Part shown: positions 6,602-14,593 of the stretch, piece by piece | Layout: each line of letters begins with the position of its first letter | How positions within the stretch are numbered: position 1 is the stretch's first letter | NCBI GenBank assembly: GCA_964545665.1 | Contig: CAZJGF010000015.1 | Coordinates: forward strand, 1-21,863 | Source of the DNA: CAZJGF01 sp964545665 | Lineage (GTDB): Bacteria; Chloroflexota; Dehalococcoidia; GIF9; AB-539-J10 | DNA length: 21,863 nucleotides | Reading direction: 5' to 3' | Notes under the pieces: model-generated | What the model was told of the DNA's origin: nothing | What the model saw: the letters and a program-made list of their open reading frames with translations, nothing else | The model's database searches: none | Translations under genes and position numbers: made by a program

Positions 6602-8038
6602 CTATTTCCTCCTTAGTTCCTGTATTAGAATCTCCTTTGCCAGAGAGGGATTAGCCCTGCCTCTGGTAGCTTTCATTACCTGCCCTGTAATGAAGGTCAA
6701 GGCCTGCTCTTTGCCTGTCTTATAATCTGACACGGCCTTTGCGTTGTTGTCAAGCACCTGCTTCACTATCTTTCTCAGGTCGGTGGCGTCGCTAATCTGG
6801 CTCAGCTTCTTTTCCGTTACGATGTCGCTAGCCCGCTTACCAGCATGGAACATTTCTTCAAACACCGCCTTGGCGACCGGGCCGCTGATAGTCCCCTTAT
6901 CTACCAGGCTGAGCATCTCCGTTAGGTGCTCAGGGTTCACTTTTGCGTCTTCGATCTCAATGTTGGTAGCATTAAGCAATCGGCTGAAATCACCCAAAAG
7001 CCAATTGCTTATCACCTTTGCCTTGCTATGGTCCATAAATTTAAGACAGCTTTCAAAATAGTCAGCCATGGTTTTGGAATTGGTCAAGATACTAGCATCG
7101 TATAGGGGCAATCCGTATTGTGTCATAAAGCGGTCTCTCCTAGTCTCGGGTAGTTCAGGTAATCTCGCTGCGATTTCCTTCACCAATTCTCTATCGAAAA
7201 CCAATAATGGCAAGTCAGGCTCAGGGAAATAGCGGTAGTCATCGGCATACTCTTTGGTTCTCTGAGACACTGTTACGTTCTCTTCCTCTACCCAGCCCCT
7301 TGTTTCCTGCACCAGTTGGCCACCTTCATCGAGCACTTCTCTCTGTCGCCTGGCTTCATATTCCATAGCCTGGTAGACCGCCTTGAAGCTGTTCATATTC
7401 TTGACCTCGATCTTAGATAGTAGTTCTCCGCTGCCCCTTGGTCGGATGCTTATGTTAGCGTCGCATCTGAAGCTGCCCTCTTCCATATTACCTGTGGATA
7501 CTCCCAGATAACGAAGTATGTTGCGCAGCTTGATAAGGTAGTCTCGCGCCTCTTCAGGGGAGCCAATTTCCGGCTCGCTGACCATCTCCATTAGCGGCAC
7601 GCCAGAGCGATTGATATCTATCAGACTGTAGTTTCCTCTGTGCCACAGTTTAGCTACATCCTCCTCAAGATGCACTCGGGTGATATTGATTGTCTTTCTG
7701 GCCCCGTCGCTATCAATAGTCAACCAACCCCGCTTTCCAATAGGGGCGTCATACTGGGAAATCTGATAACCCTTCATCAAATCAGGATAGAAATAGCTCT
7801 TGCGGTCGAATTTGGTATATTCAGGGATGGTACAGTTTAGAGCTAGTGCGGTCATCAGTGTGTATTCCACTGCTTTTTCGTTAATGGCGGGCAAGGTGCC
7901 GGGCATTCCCATGCAGATAGGGCAGACATGAGTATTAGGCGGGGCGTTGATGTAATCGCTGCTGCAAGAGCAGAACATCTTGCTCTTGGTCAAAAGCTGG
8001 GCATGGACCTCCAAACCAATAACAGTCTCGTAATCCAT
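6602..8038 (-). CDS. gatB: Asp-tRNA(Asn)/Glu-tRNA(Gln) amidotransferase subunit B
   Basis: 478 residues, full length for GatB. The N-terminus DYETVIGLEVHAQL, the zinc-binding cysteines C23, C25, C39 and C42, the MPGTLPAIN segment and the kinase-like catalytic core are present. The GatB/Yqey tail domain (about residues 330-478) ends in LRRK. With GatA and GatC it transamidates misacylated Glu-tRNA(Gln) or Asp-tRNA(Asn); neither gatA nor gatC is in the window. The start is ATG 8038. An AGGAGG at 8061-8066 is 22 bases upstream, too far to be the usual site, so initiation may rely on weaker elements. It follows the electron-transfer operon by 73 bp on the same strand and may share its transcript. 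Confidence 0.95.
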   Translation of the reverse strand: MDYETVIGLEVHAQLLTKSKMFCSCSSDYINAPPNTHVCPICMGMPGTLPAINEKAVEYTLMTALALNCTIPEYTKFDRKSYFYPDLMKGYQISQYDAPIGKRGWLTIDSDGARKTINITRVHLEEDVAKLWHRGNYSLIDINRSGVPLMEMVSEPEIGSPEEARDYLIKLRNILRYLGVSTGNMEEGSFRCDANISIRPRGSGELLSKIEVKNMNSFKAVYQAMEYEARRQREVLDEGGQLVQETRGWVEEENVTVSQRTKEYADDYRYFPEPDLPLLVFDRELVKEIAARLPELPETRRDRFMTQYGLPLYDASILTNSKTMADYFESCLKFMDHSKAKVISNWLLGDFSRLLNATNIEIEDAKVNPEHLTEMLSLVDKGTISGPVAKAVFEEMFHAGKRASDIVTEKKLSQISDATDLRKIVKQVLDNNAKAVSDYKTGKEQALTFITGQVMKATRGRANPSLAKEILIQELRRK

Positions 8039-8111
8039 GGGTTTAAGCTAGTATATCAGCCCTCCTGAGGTGGGGCAAGGGTGGCCTTTTCTGAAGCTAA
8101 AATCCAGAATA
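8039..8111. other. 73-bp spacer between the Flx-type operon and gatB
   Basis: A 7-bp inverted repeat, CTAGTAT (8048-8054) and ATACTAG (8109-8115), brackets the spacer. A CCTCAGGAGG dyad on the minus strand contains the AGGAGG motif. No U-tract follows, so I do not call a terminator. Read-through from the operon into gatB seems possible. Confidence 0.35.
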
Positions 8112-8945
8112 CTAGAACTGCTCAATGAACTTGGAAATTTGCTCGCAGGTGAAAACTGGACCGTCTTTACAAACGTACATATCGCCAACATTGCATCGAG
8201 CACACTTTCCCAATCCGCATTTCATCTTCATCTCAAGGGTAGTGATGATCTGGTTATCTTGAAAGCCGAGCCTTCTCAGCTCCTGGAGAGTGAATCGGAT
8301 CATGATAGGTGGACCGCAGGTAATAGCGACGGTATTCTCCGGGGAGGGATTGAGCTCAGCGATCACAGCAGGCACTAGGGCTACACGTCCTTTCCAACCG
8401 TCATCGCCGCGATCAACAGTTAGCTCGAGTTGTGTTCTGGGGGAAGATGCCCAGATGTCAAACTCAGCCTGAAAGACTAGATCCTGAGGAGTACGGGCTC
8501 CATTAATGATGAGGAGATGGCCATAGTCGTCCCGGTTACGTAGAATGGTATTGATCACCGGGCGTAATGGTGCCATACCAATGCCCCCGCCAATGATGAA
8601 GATGTCTTTCCCCTTGTTGTCGTCAAGAGGAAAGTAATTGCCGAAGGGTCCCCTAACGCCTACCGCTGCCTCAGGCTCGAGTTCTTGGAGGCTGGTGGTA
8701 ACAGTGCCGATTCGCCGCACAGCAAATTCTAGCTCACCCTTGGGGTGTGAAACCGAGGCTAAGCAGAATGGCGCTTCACCGACGCCAAAAGCAGACAGGA
8801 CAGCGAACTGCCCGGCCTTATAACTGAAATTGTCCCTAACAATGGAGTCGTCTAGCTCCAGGCCAAGCAGCTTTATGTCGGGAGTCAAGGTAACCACATT
8901 CTTCACGGTCGCCAGATAAGGAACGAAGGGATTTTCAGGGGACAT
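8112..8945 (-). CDS. FAD/NAD(P)H-binding oxidoreductase subunit with C-terminal [2Fe-2S] (HydG/PyrK/FlxA-like)
   Basis: 277-residue ferredoxin-NADP-reductase-like flavoprotein. Residues 8-105 form the FAD beta-barrel, with APFCLAS at 58-64 in place of the RxYS motif. The NAD(P) domain starts at GGGIGMAPLRP (119-129) and runs to TCGPP (209-213). The C-terminus holds clustered cysteines C243, C248, C251, C259 and C267 in the PyrK-type pattern for a [2Fe-2S] centre. Homologues are the gamma subunit of NADP-linked hydrogenases, AsrB and FlxA. The likely role is the NAD(P)H entry/exit site of the complex encoded by this operon. The start ATG 8945 has AGGAGGG five bases upstream and overlaps the preceding gene by 11 bp. 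It is the last gene of the six-gene unit. Confidence 0.9.
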   Translation of the reverse strand: MSPENPFVPYLATVKNVVTLTPDIKLLGLELDDSIVRDNFSYKAGQFAVLSAFGVGEAPFCLASVSHPKGELEFAVRRIGTVTTSLQELEPEAAVGVRGPFGNYFPLDDNKGKDIFIIGGGIGMAPLRPVINTILRNRDDYGHLLIINGARTPQDLVFQAEFDIWASSPRTQLELTVDRGDDGWKGRVALVPAVIAELNPSPENTVAITCGPPIMIRFTLQELRRLGFQDNQIITTLEMKMKCGLGKCARCNVGDMYVCKDGPVFTCEQISKFIEQF

Positions 8946-9933
8946 TTCGCCCTCCTATTTTCTGGATGTCAGAGATTACCTCTCGAATGTCAATATTCAC
9001 CGGGCAAACCTGCACACAGCGACCACAACCGACGCAAGCTATGGCTCCAAAATCCTCCGGGAAGTAGAGTAGCTTATGGTAAAACCTCTGTCTGAGGCGG
9101 GCCTCTTTGCTGGCACGAGGATTATAGCCGCCGGCCTGGCGGGTAAATCCGGGCGATTGGCAACTCTCCCAACTGCGCACGCGTTCGATCTTTCCCTTGC
9201 TCTCGTAGTCCCGAATGTCGAAGCAATAGCAGGTGGGGCAGACATAGGCACACAAGTTGCAGTGGACGCAGCGGTCAGCCAAGCGACTCCAGTACGGTGA
9301 GTCAAAAGCTTGTCGCATTACTTCCTCAATACCCTCGGCGGGAACAACTGGGGGGGATGGTGGGGGAGGAGGTACCACTTCAGACTCCACCAGCAGGTTG
9401 TCAGGCAGCAGTGCCTTACCCTTCTGAGTAACAATTTGCACGATATAATCTTCTTCTGCCTCTGTGAGAAGGATATCGACGTGGGTGGGATCATTGGGGG
9501 TGGTGCCCATGCTGGTGCAGAAACACTGTGGCGAAACTTTCCGACAGGAAAGCCCGACAAGAACAGCTTTGTCCCGGTGCTGCTGATAAAGAGTATCGGC
9601 CGGCTCAGCCAGAAATGCCTTGTCTACCAGGGCAAGACCCTTGGCATCGCAGGGACGAAGCCCGAAGATGACTGCTTCACGCTCTACTGTAGCGGGCACC
9701 AGCTCAGTTCGCCCGTCCGTCGCCTCCGCCCAGAATAACGTCTCTGTGGCGGGGAAAAACCATTCCTTAGCTGAAAGGGCAGTGTTGTCGAAATCAAATA
9801 CGATGTCCTCTACCGTAGAGACGGGTTGAAAGAGGGTTGGCCCAGTAGTATGCGTTGGTGCAATGAGCAGGCGTTCTTCAAGCAGTCGGCCAAGCCAGGA
9901 CAGCAAATTCTTCCTTGATATTGTCTGTGTCAT
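8935..9933 (-). CDS. Two-cluster 4Fe-4S subunit, HydB/AsrA type (FlxB-like)
   Basis: 332 residues. The N-terminal domain of about 180 residues contains FGLRPCDAKGL (90-100) and GLSC (127-130), typical of HydB/AsrA proteins. A Pro-rich linker with five consecutive prolines (188-192) follows. The C-terminal ferredoxin part has CVHCNLCAYVCPTCYC (222-237), SWESCQSPGFTRQAGGYNPR, and CVGCGRCVQVCP (300-311). In sulfhydrogenases and anaerobic sulfite reductase this subunit relays electrons between the NAD(P)H flavoprotein and the catalytic partner. It overlaps the upstream gene by 4 bp (ATGA) and the downstream gene by 11 bp, so the subunits are almost certainly made together. No separate catalytic hydrogenase or siroheme subunit is present here, so the relay must serve the HdrA subunits or an unlinked partner. 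Confidence 0.9.
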   Translation of the reverse strand: MTQTISRKNLLSWLGRLLEERLLIAPTHTTGPTLFQPVSTVEDIVFDFDNTALSAKEWFFPATETLFWAEATDGRTELVPATVEREAVIFGLRPCDAKGLALVDKAFLAEPADTLYQQHRDKAVLVGLSCRKVSPQCFCTSMGTTPNDPTHVDILLTEAEEDYIVQIVTQKGKALLPDNLLVESEVVPPPPPSPPVVPAEGIEEVMRQAFDSPYWSRLADRCVHCNLCAYVCPTCYCFDIRDYESKGKIERVRSWESCQSPGFTRQAGGYNPRASKEARLRQRFYHKLLYFPEDFGAIACVGCGRCVQVCPVNIDIREVISDIQKIGGRNVP

Positions 9934-10841
9934 TCGCCGATTCCCAGAGTTTCTTCCTTTTTGAAAGTGGCAAACGGTGGCACAGCCTCAGCACTCAAGC
10001 CAGCTTGAAACTCAAAGAGTTCCCAGACCTCCTTCTCCAGCTTACGATTAAGCAAGCTGAGAGGAATGTCCATGGGGCAAACACGCTCACATTCATTACA
10101 ACCGCTGCAACGTCCGGCTAGGTGGAAAGCCCGAATAGTCTGCCACATGTTGTTCTCAGGTGGGGCAATCTTAATGCCAACCCACGGAGGCTGAAGTTGC
10201 TCGACGAAGCATTCACTGCAGTAGCAGCCGGGGCAAACCTGGCGGCAGGCGTAACAGCGTATGCAACGTTTAGATTGCTCATCCCAAAAGGCTTGCCTTT
10301 CCGCTAGCGGTTTAGCCTCTATTTCAGCAACATCGGCATACGCTTCAGCCGGCGGCGCTTCCTCCGCTGGCGGCTCTCCCACTAGAAAATCATAGACCAG
10401 AGGGGTGTGCTGCCGACAACGCTGGCAGCGTCCCTGCAATGTCTGGCTCACTTGGTTCCACCCCGTTTCCACTATACCGGGGCATACCACTCCAACAATA
10501 GAAACCTTCTCTCGCTGAATTTGCTTTTCATTGAAAAGCAGGTTCAGAGCTCTAGAGTCGCAAGGCTTGACTACAACGGCAGTGGTCTTGTCCTTTTTGT
10601 TAAGAAGATACTTAACCAAATTATGGGTGCAGGTCTGGTCGAAAATAAGCCTGTCAGCTTCCTCCGGCTGATACACAAAAAGTGGACGAGCGCTTGAGCC
10701 GTCGGTAGCTCGCTCGTAGCCGATGACGCATTCTACGGTTCCGCGTTCAAGCAGTTCCTTAGCCTTATCGCGGAGCTGCTGGTTCAACCTTTCTCCCCTT
10801 TCTTTGTCTGGATAGGAGGCAGGCTTTTCTGCCGCTATCAA
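9930..10841 (-). CDS. Two-cluster 4Fe-4S subunit with FrhB/HydB-like N-terminus (FlxC-like)
   Basis: 303 residues. The N-terminal alpha/beta domain carries VVVKPCDSRAL (90-99), VVCPG (118-122) and a C139-x2-C142 pair. An Ala/Glu/Pro-rich linker (157-180) follows, then CIRCYACRQVCPGCYCSEC (193-211) and CSGCNECERVCP (245-256). The shared PCD motif and CPxCYC tail suggest common ancestry with the next gene (8935-9933). The probable role is an electron relay, as for FlxC or coenzyme F420 hydrogenase beta-like subunits. Whether the N-terminal domain binds flavin or an F420-like cofactor cannot be told. The start is TTG 10841, 12 bp after the MvhD-like gene. An ATG overlapping the previous stop (10852-10854) is out of frame. 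Confidence 0.87.
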   Translation of the reverse strand: MIAAEKPASYPDKERGERLNQQLRDKAKELLERGTVECVIGYERATDGSSARPLFVYQPEEADRLIFDQTCTHNLVKYLLNKKDKTTAVVVKPCDSRALNLLFNEKQIQREKVSIVGVVCPGIVETGWNQVSQTLQGRCQRCRQHTPLVYDFLVGEPPAEEAPPAEAYADVAEIEAKPLAERQAFWDEQSKRCIRCYACRQVCPGCYCSECFVEQLQPPWVGIKIAPPENNMWQTIRAFHLAGRCSGCNECERVCPMDIPLSLLNRKLEKEVWELFEFQAGLSAEAVPPFATFKKEETLGIGE

Positions 10842-10853
10842 CTCTACTTACCA

Positions 10854-11264
10854 TTAAGCCTCTTTTCTGGGTCCCAGCCTGGCAAGCTCGCCGGTAAAAG
10901 ACGAAACCACTTCAGAGAATCTCTTGCCCTCAGAGGCAGAGACCCATTCTACTTGAAAGCGCTCCTTTTCAATGCCCAGGTAATCCAGAAGGGAGCGCAG
11001 TAAAGCGAAACGCCGTCGGGCGTGGTAATTTCCTTCCAAATAGTGACACTCTCCGGGGTGACAGCCAGCAACTAGAACCCCGTCAGCCCCTAGCTCGAAA
11101 CTTTTCACTATAAGCATAGGATCAACTCGTCCTGAGCAGGGGAGGCGGATGACGCGAATATTGGCGGGGTAGCTGATGCGACTGGTCCCTGCCAGGTCAG
11201 CACCTGCATAGCTACACCAGTTACACAGACAGCCGACGATTCTTGGCTGATATCCTACTGCCAT
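10854..11264 (-). CDS. MvhD/FlxD-type [2Fe-2S] electron-transfer subunit
   Basis: 136-residue single-domain MvhD-like protein. Its cysteines lie in the family pattern: GCLCNWC (C12, C14, C17), LPCSGRVD (C43) and GCHPGECHY (C68, C73). In methanogens MvhD bridges the hydrogenase to HdrA; in the Flx-Hdr complex FlxD bridges the NADH-oxidising subunits to HdrA. Its position between hdrA2 and the two iron-sulfur subunits fits exactly that bridging role. It overlaps hdrA2 by 10 bp, and its ATG 11264 is preceded by a GAGGT site about ten bases upstream. Many HdrA proteins carry MvhD as a C-terminal fusion; here it is separate. Confidence 0.92.
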   Translation of the reverse strand: MAVGYQPRIVGCLCNWCSYAGADLAGTSRISYPANIRVIRLPCSGRVDPMLIVKSFELGADGVLVAGCHPGECHYLEGNYHARRRFALLRSLLDYLGIEKERFQVEWVSASEGKRFSEVVSSFTGELARLGPRKEA

Positions 11265-14200
11265 AACGCCATTACCTCAGACAACACTTGCTGAGGAGAA
11301 AAACCGCGCAGGCCGACAGCTTGAGAGCGACAGGCGGCGACACACAGGCCACACCCCTTGCACACACTCTCATTGACTAGGGCCACCGTGCGCCCGTCTC
11401 TGAGCACCTGGGATTCCATAGCATTGAACGGGCATACATCGGCGCATAGCAGGCAACCAACGCATTTCATAGAATCCACAGCAGCGACCATAGGGTCCGT
11501 GGAGAGGGTATCGTGGCTGAAAAGGGTTACTACCTGAGCAGCCGCTGCCCCTCCCTGAGCCACGCTTTCCGGGATATCAAAAGGAGCAAGACAGGTGCCG
11601 GCAAGGAAGACTCCATCGGTAGTCGTCTCCACCGGACGAAGCTTGGGGTGGGCTTCAAGTATGAAGTGTCTGTCATCATAGCTGATGTTGAGGGCCCGAG
11701 CTGTATCCGTTGTCCCAATGCTGGGGGTCATCCCGACTGCCAGTACCACAAGGTCGGCAGGGATCTTGACCGTCTCATCCTTCTCCAAATCCCTGCCACA
11801 CACCATAATCTTCTTGTCCTCTTGGTAGACTTCGTTGATCTCGCCCCTCAAATAGATAGCACCGGCTCCTTCTTGAGCCCGCACAAGGAAATCCTCGAAC
11901 ATTTTGCCTCCAGGCCCTCGAACAGTAGGATAGAAAATATAGCTCTTCACTTCAGGGTCGTGCTCTCTTAACATGATAGCGTGCTTGGCCATATACATAC
12001 AGCAGACCCTGCTGCAATAGCCATTCCCTGTCTTTTCGTCTCGGGAGCCAACACAACCAATGAACACTACCGTCTTGGGGTGAGTTCCGTCTGAAGGGCG
12101 GACCACTTCGCCTCCGCTAGGCCCATAGGAACTCAGCAATCGTTCCAGTTGCAGACCGCTGATGACGTCAGGATACTTACCACCTCCGTACACTTCATAG
12201 GCATTAAGAGCAGGAAGATGATACCCGGTAGCCATAACTATTGCCCCTATGTCCAACTCGATATGTTCGTCTTGCATCTCATGATTAATAGCCTTAGCCT
12301 CGCATGCCTTAACACATTCCATGCACTCTGAACATCCTCCACAGTTCAAGCAGCGCTTAGCTTCCTCAATGGCCGTCTTCTCATCAAAGCCGAGCTCAAC
12401 CTCATCAAAGCTCCTACGTTTCTCCAGATCAAGCAAGGGCATCGCTTTTCTTTTTTGGGTTTCCACCCCTTCCTTTGGTACCTCTTTTACCCTCTCAATC
12501 TCTGGCGCCCTGCCCTCTGTTAACTCCATTCCCTCAAGGTAACGCTCGATAGAAATAGCTGCTTCCTTGCCTGCAGCAATAGCAGCAATGACGTCGGCTG
12601 GGCCAGAAACCACGTCACCACCGGCAAAAACGCCATCAATATTTGTCTGCAAAGTAGTAGGGTCAACAACAAGGGTTCCCCAGCTGGTATATTCGAGCCA
12701 TGGGGGTAGCGCTGTTCTGTCTACGGCCTGGCCGACGGCAATGATCACCTTATCCACTGCCATAAAGAAATCCGAGCCCTTTATGGGCACAGGGCGTCGG
12801 CGCCCACTGGCGTCCGGCTCACCCAGCTCCATCCGAATACACTCCATGCCAGCTAGCTGGCCATCCTTGCTCAGTATTCTGACCGGGGCGGCGAGAATAT
12901 GAATCTTGACCCCTTCCCGTTCAGCTTCGTCAATTTCGGTTGCCACCGCTGGCATCTCAGCCCGGGACCGGCGGTAGACGATGGCAACTTCCTTCGCTCC
13001 GAGACGGTGAGCTACTCTAGCTGCGTCTACGGCAGCGTTGCCACCGCCGACCACCACCACCCGTCCTCCCAGATTGAGTTCTACCCCAGCGTTCACCTGC
13101 CTGAGAAAGTCAATGGCGTGGATAACCCCATCAGTGTCTTCGTTGGGAATCCCCATTTTCCGGCTCAGTCCAGCACCGGTAGCCAGGAAGATGGCCTTAT
13201 ATCCCTCGTTGAAGATATCGCCGAGGTCCTTTACGGGGGCATTCGTTCTAATCTGTACCCCTAGTTCTTCTATATAGCTAATCTCATTATCCAGTGTACT
13301 CTCGGGCAGTCTATATTCAGGGATACCGTAGCGTAGCAAGCCGCCCGCCTTTGGGGCAGCCTCAAAGACAGTAACTGGATATCCTGCTTTGGTCAGGTCG
13401 TAGGCACAGGCCAAGCCGGCTGGCCCGGAGCCAACAACGGCCACGTTGGCTTCCTTGGTTGCTGCAATCGGCGTCGGTTTTTCCCTGCCCACCTTGAGCT
13501 CGTAATCAGCCAGAAAGCGCTTCAGCGAGCGAATGGCCACAGGCTGGTCAACCTTTCCCCTTTCGCACTCTCCTTCACAGGGGTGGGTACAAATCCTTCC
13601 GCAGACAGCGGCAAAGGGCATCGTCCTCCGAACTACTTCAAGGGCTTCCTTGAATTTACCTTGCGAAATAAGAGCAACATAGCCCTGGGCGTTAACCCCG
13701 GCAGGACAAGTAGCCCGGCAGGGAGGATAGCCCCGCTTGTCAATGGTGTAAACGTTGGGGACTGCCTGAGGAAAAGGAACATAAGCTGCCTTTCGTTCGC
13801 CCATGGCGAGCTCGAATTCGCTGCTCATAGGCACTGGGCACGCCCGGGCACATTCCCCACAACCGGTGCATTTGATTTCGTCCACATACCGTGCTTTCTT
13901 TCTAATTCTTGCCTTGAAGTTTCCTATGAACCCCTCGATGCTCTCGAGCTCCGAGTAGGTTAGAAGATTAATGTTGGGCTGCCGAGCTACGTCTACCATC
14001 TTGGGAGTCAGGATGCAAGCGGAGCAATCTAGGGTAGGGAAGGTCTTGTCTAGCTGTGCCATCCTCCCTCCGATGCTGGGCTCTCGCTCCACCAGAACCA
14101 CCTGGTACCCGGCGCCACCAATATCCAGGGCAGTCTGCATCCCAGCGATCCCGGCACCGATGACCAGCGCTCGCTTGGTGATGCCAACCTGCTTGGGGAA

Positions 14201-14593
14201 AAGGGCTTCGTCTCTCCTAACCTTGGCCGCTGCCATCCTAACAATCTCAATAGCTTTACTAGTGGCTGCTTCCTTGTCAGTATGCACCCAGCTACATTGC
14301 TCCCTAATATTAGCCATCTCCAAGAGGTAAGGGTTGAGTCCCGCTGCAGCTACTGTTCTGCGGAATGTTGTCTCGTGCATTCTTGGTGAGCAGCTAGCAA
14401 CAACCACCCTGTCCAGATGATGCTTTTGGATAGCTTCACGGATTGAGGCCTGCCCCGGGTCACTGCAGGTATACCTGTTGTCCTCAGCATAGGCTACCAT
14501 AGGCATCTTCCTGGCTGCCTTGACCACCTGGGGAACGTTCACCGTGCCGGCGATATTAGTGCCGCAGTGGCAAATGAAAACCCCGATCTTCAT
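11255..14593 (-). CDS. hdrA: HdrA-type electron-bifurcating flavoprotein with nested GltD/NfnB-like module
   Basis: 1112 residues, much longer than standard HdrA (about 650). Residues 1-286 are HdrA: CHCG N-terminus (8-11), VVASCSPRMHE, FAD motif GAGIAG (146-151), LDCSACILTPKM (188-199) and CTGCGECARACP (242-253). At IDK (284-286) an inserted glutamate-synthase-small-subunit-like unit begins. It has PPCRATCPAGV (290-300) and CGRICTHPCEGEC (331-343), GSGPAG for FAD (388-393), GGGNAAVDAAR for NAD(P) (516-526), and an AGGD FAD motif (657-660). From about 757 (CMECVKACEAKAI) HdrA resumes with CSRVCCMY and two C-terminal 4Fe-4S motifs (1044-1055 and 1078-1089). It starts with an ATGA overlap to hdrA1. 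It probably adds a second NAD(P)H/FAD site to the Hdr core (inference). Confidence 0.93.
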   Translation of the reverse strand: MKIGVFICHCGTNIAGTVNVPQVVKAARKMPMVAYAEDNRYTCSDPGQASIREAIQKHHLDRVVVASCSPRMHETTFRRTVAAAGLNPYLLEMANIREQCSWVHTDKEAATSKAIEIVRMAAAKVRRDEALFPKQVGITKRALVIGAGIAGMQTALDIGGAGYQVVLVEREPSIGGRMAQLDKTFPTLDCSACILTPKMVDVARQPNINLLTYSELESIEGFIGNFKARIRKKARYVDEIKCTGCGECARACPVPMSSEFELAMGERKAAYVPFPQAVPNVYTIDKRGYPPCRATCPAGVNAQGYVALISQGKFKEALEVVRRTMPFAAVCGRICTHPCEGECERGKVDQPVAIRSLKRFLADYELKVGREKPTPIAATKEANVAVVGSGPAGLACAYDLTKAGYPVTVFEAAPKAGGLLRYGIPEYRLPESTLDNEISYIEELGVQIRTNAPVKDLGDIFNEGYKAIFLATGAGLSRKMGIPNEDTDGVIHAIDFLRQVNAGVELNLGGRVVVVGGGNAAVDAARVAHRLGAKEVAIVYRRSRAEMPAVATEIDEAEREGVKIHILAAPVRILSKDGQLAGMECIRMELGEPDASGRRRPVPIKGSDFFMAVDKVIIAVGQAVDRTALPPWLEYTSWGTLVVDPTTLQTNIDGVFAGGDVVSGPADVIAAIAAGKEAAISIERYLEGMELTEGRAPEIERVKEVPKEGVETQKRKAMPLLDLEKRRSFDEVELGFDEKTAIEEAKRCLNCGGCSECMECVKACEAKAINHEMQDEHIELDIGAIVMATGYHLPALNAYEVYGGGKYPDVISGLQLERLLSSYGPSGGEVVRPSDGTHPKTVVFIGCVGSRDEKTGNGYCSRVCCMYMAKHAIMLREHDPEVKSYIFYPTVRGPGGKMFEDFLVRAQEGAGAIYLRGEINEVYQEDKKIMVCGRDLEKDETVKIPADLVVLAVGMTPSIGTTDTARALNISYDDRHFILEAHPKLRPVETTTDGVFLAGTCLAPFDIPESVAQGGAAAAQVVTLFSHDTLSTDPMVAAVDSMKCVGCLLCADVCPFNAMESQVLRDGRTVALVNESVCKGCGLCVAACRSQAVGLRGFSPQQVLSEVMALWQ

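Noticed and set aside
11530..14250. Several 60-150-codon frames on both strands within the hdrA genes
   Set aside because: These are shadows of a long, motif-rich coding frame and lack ribosome binding sites or protein-like composition.
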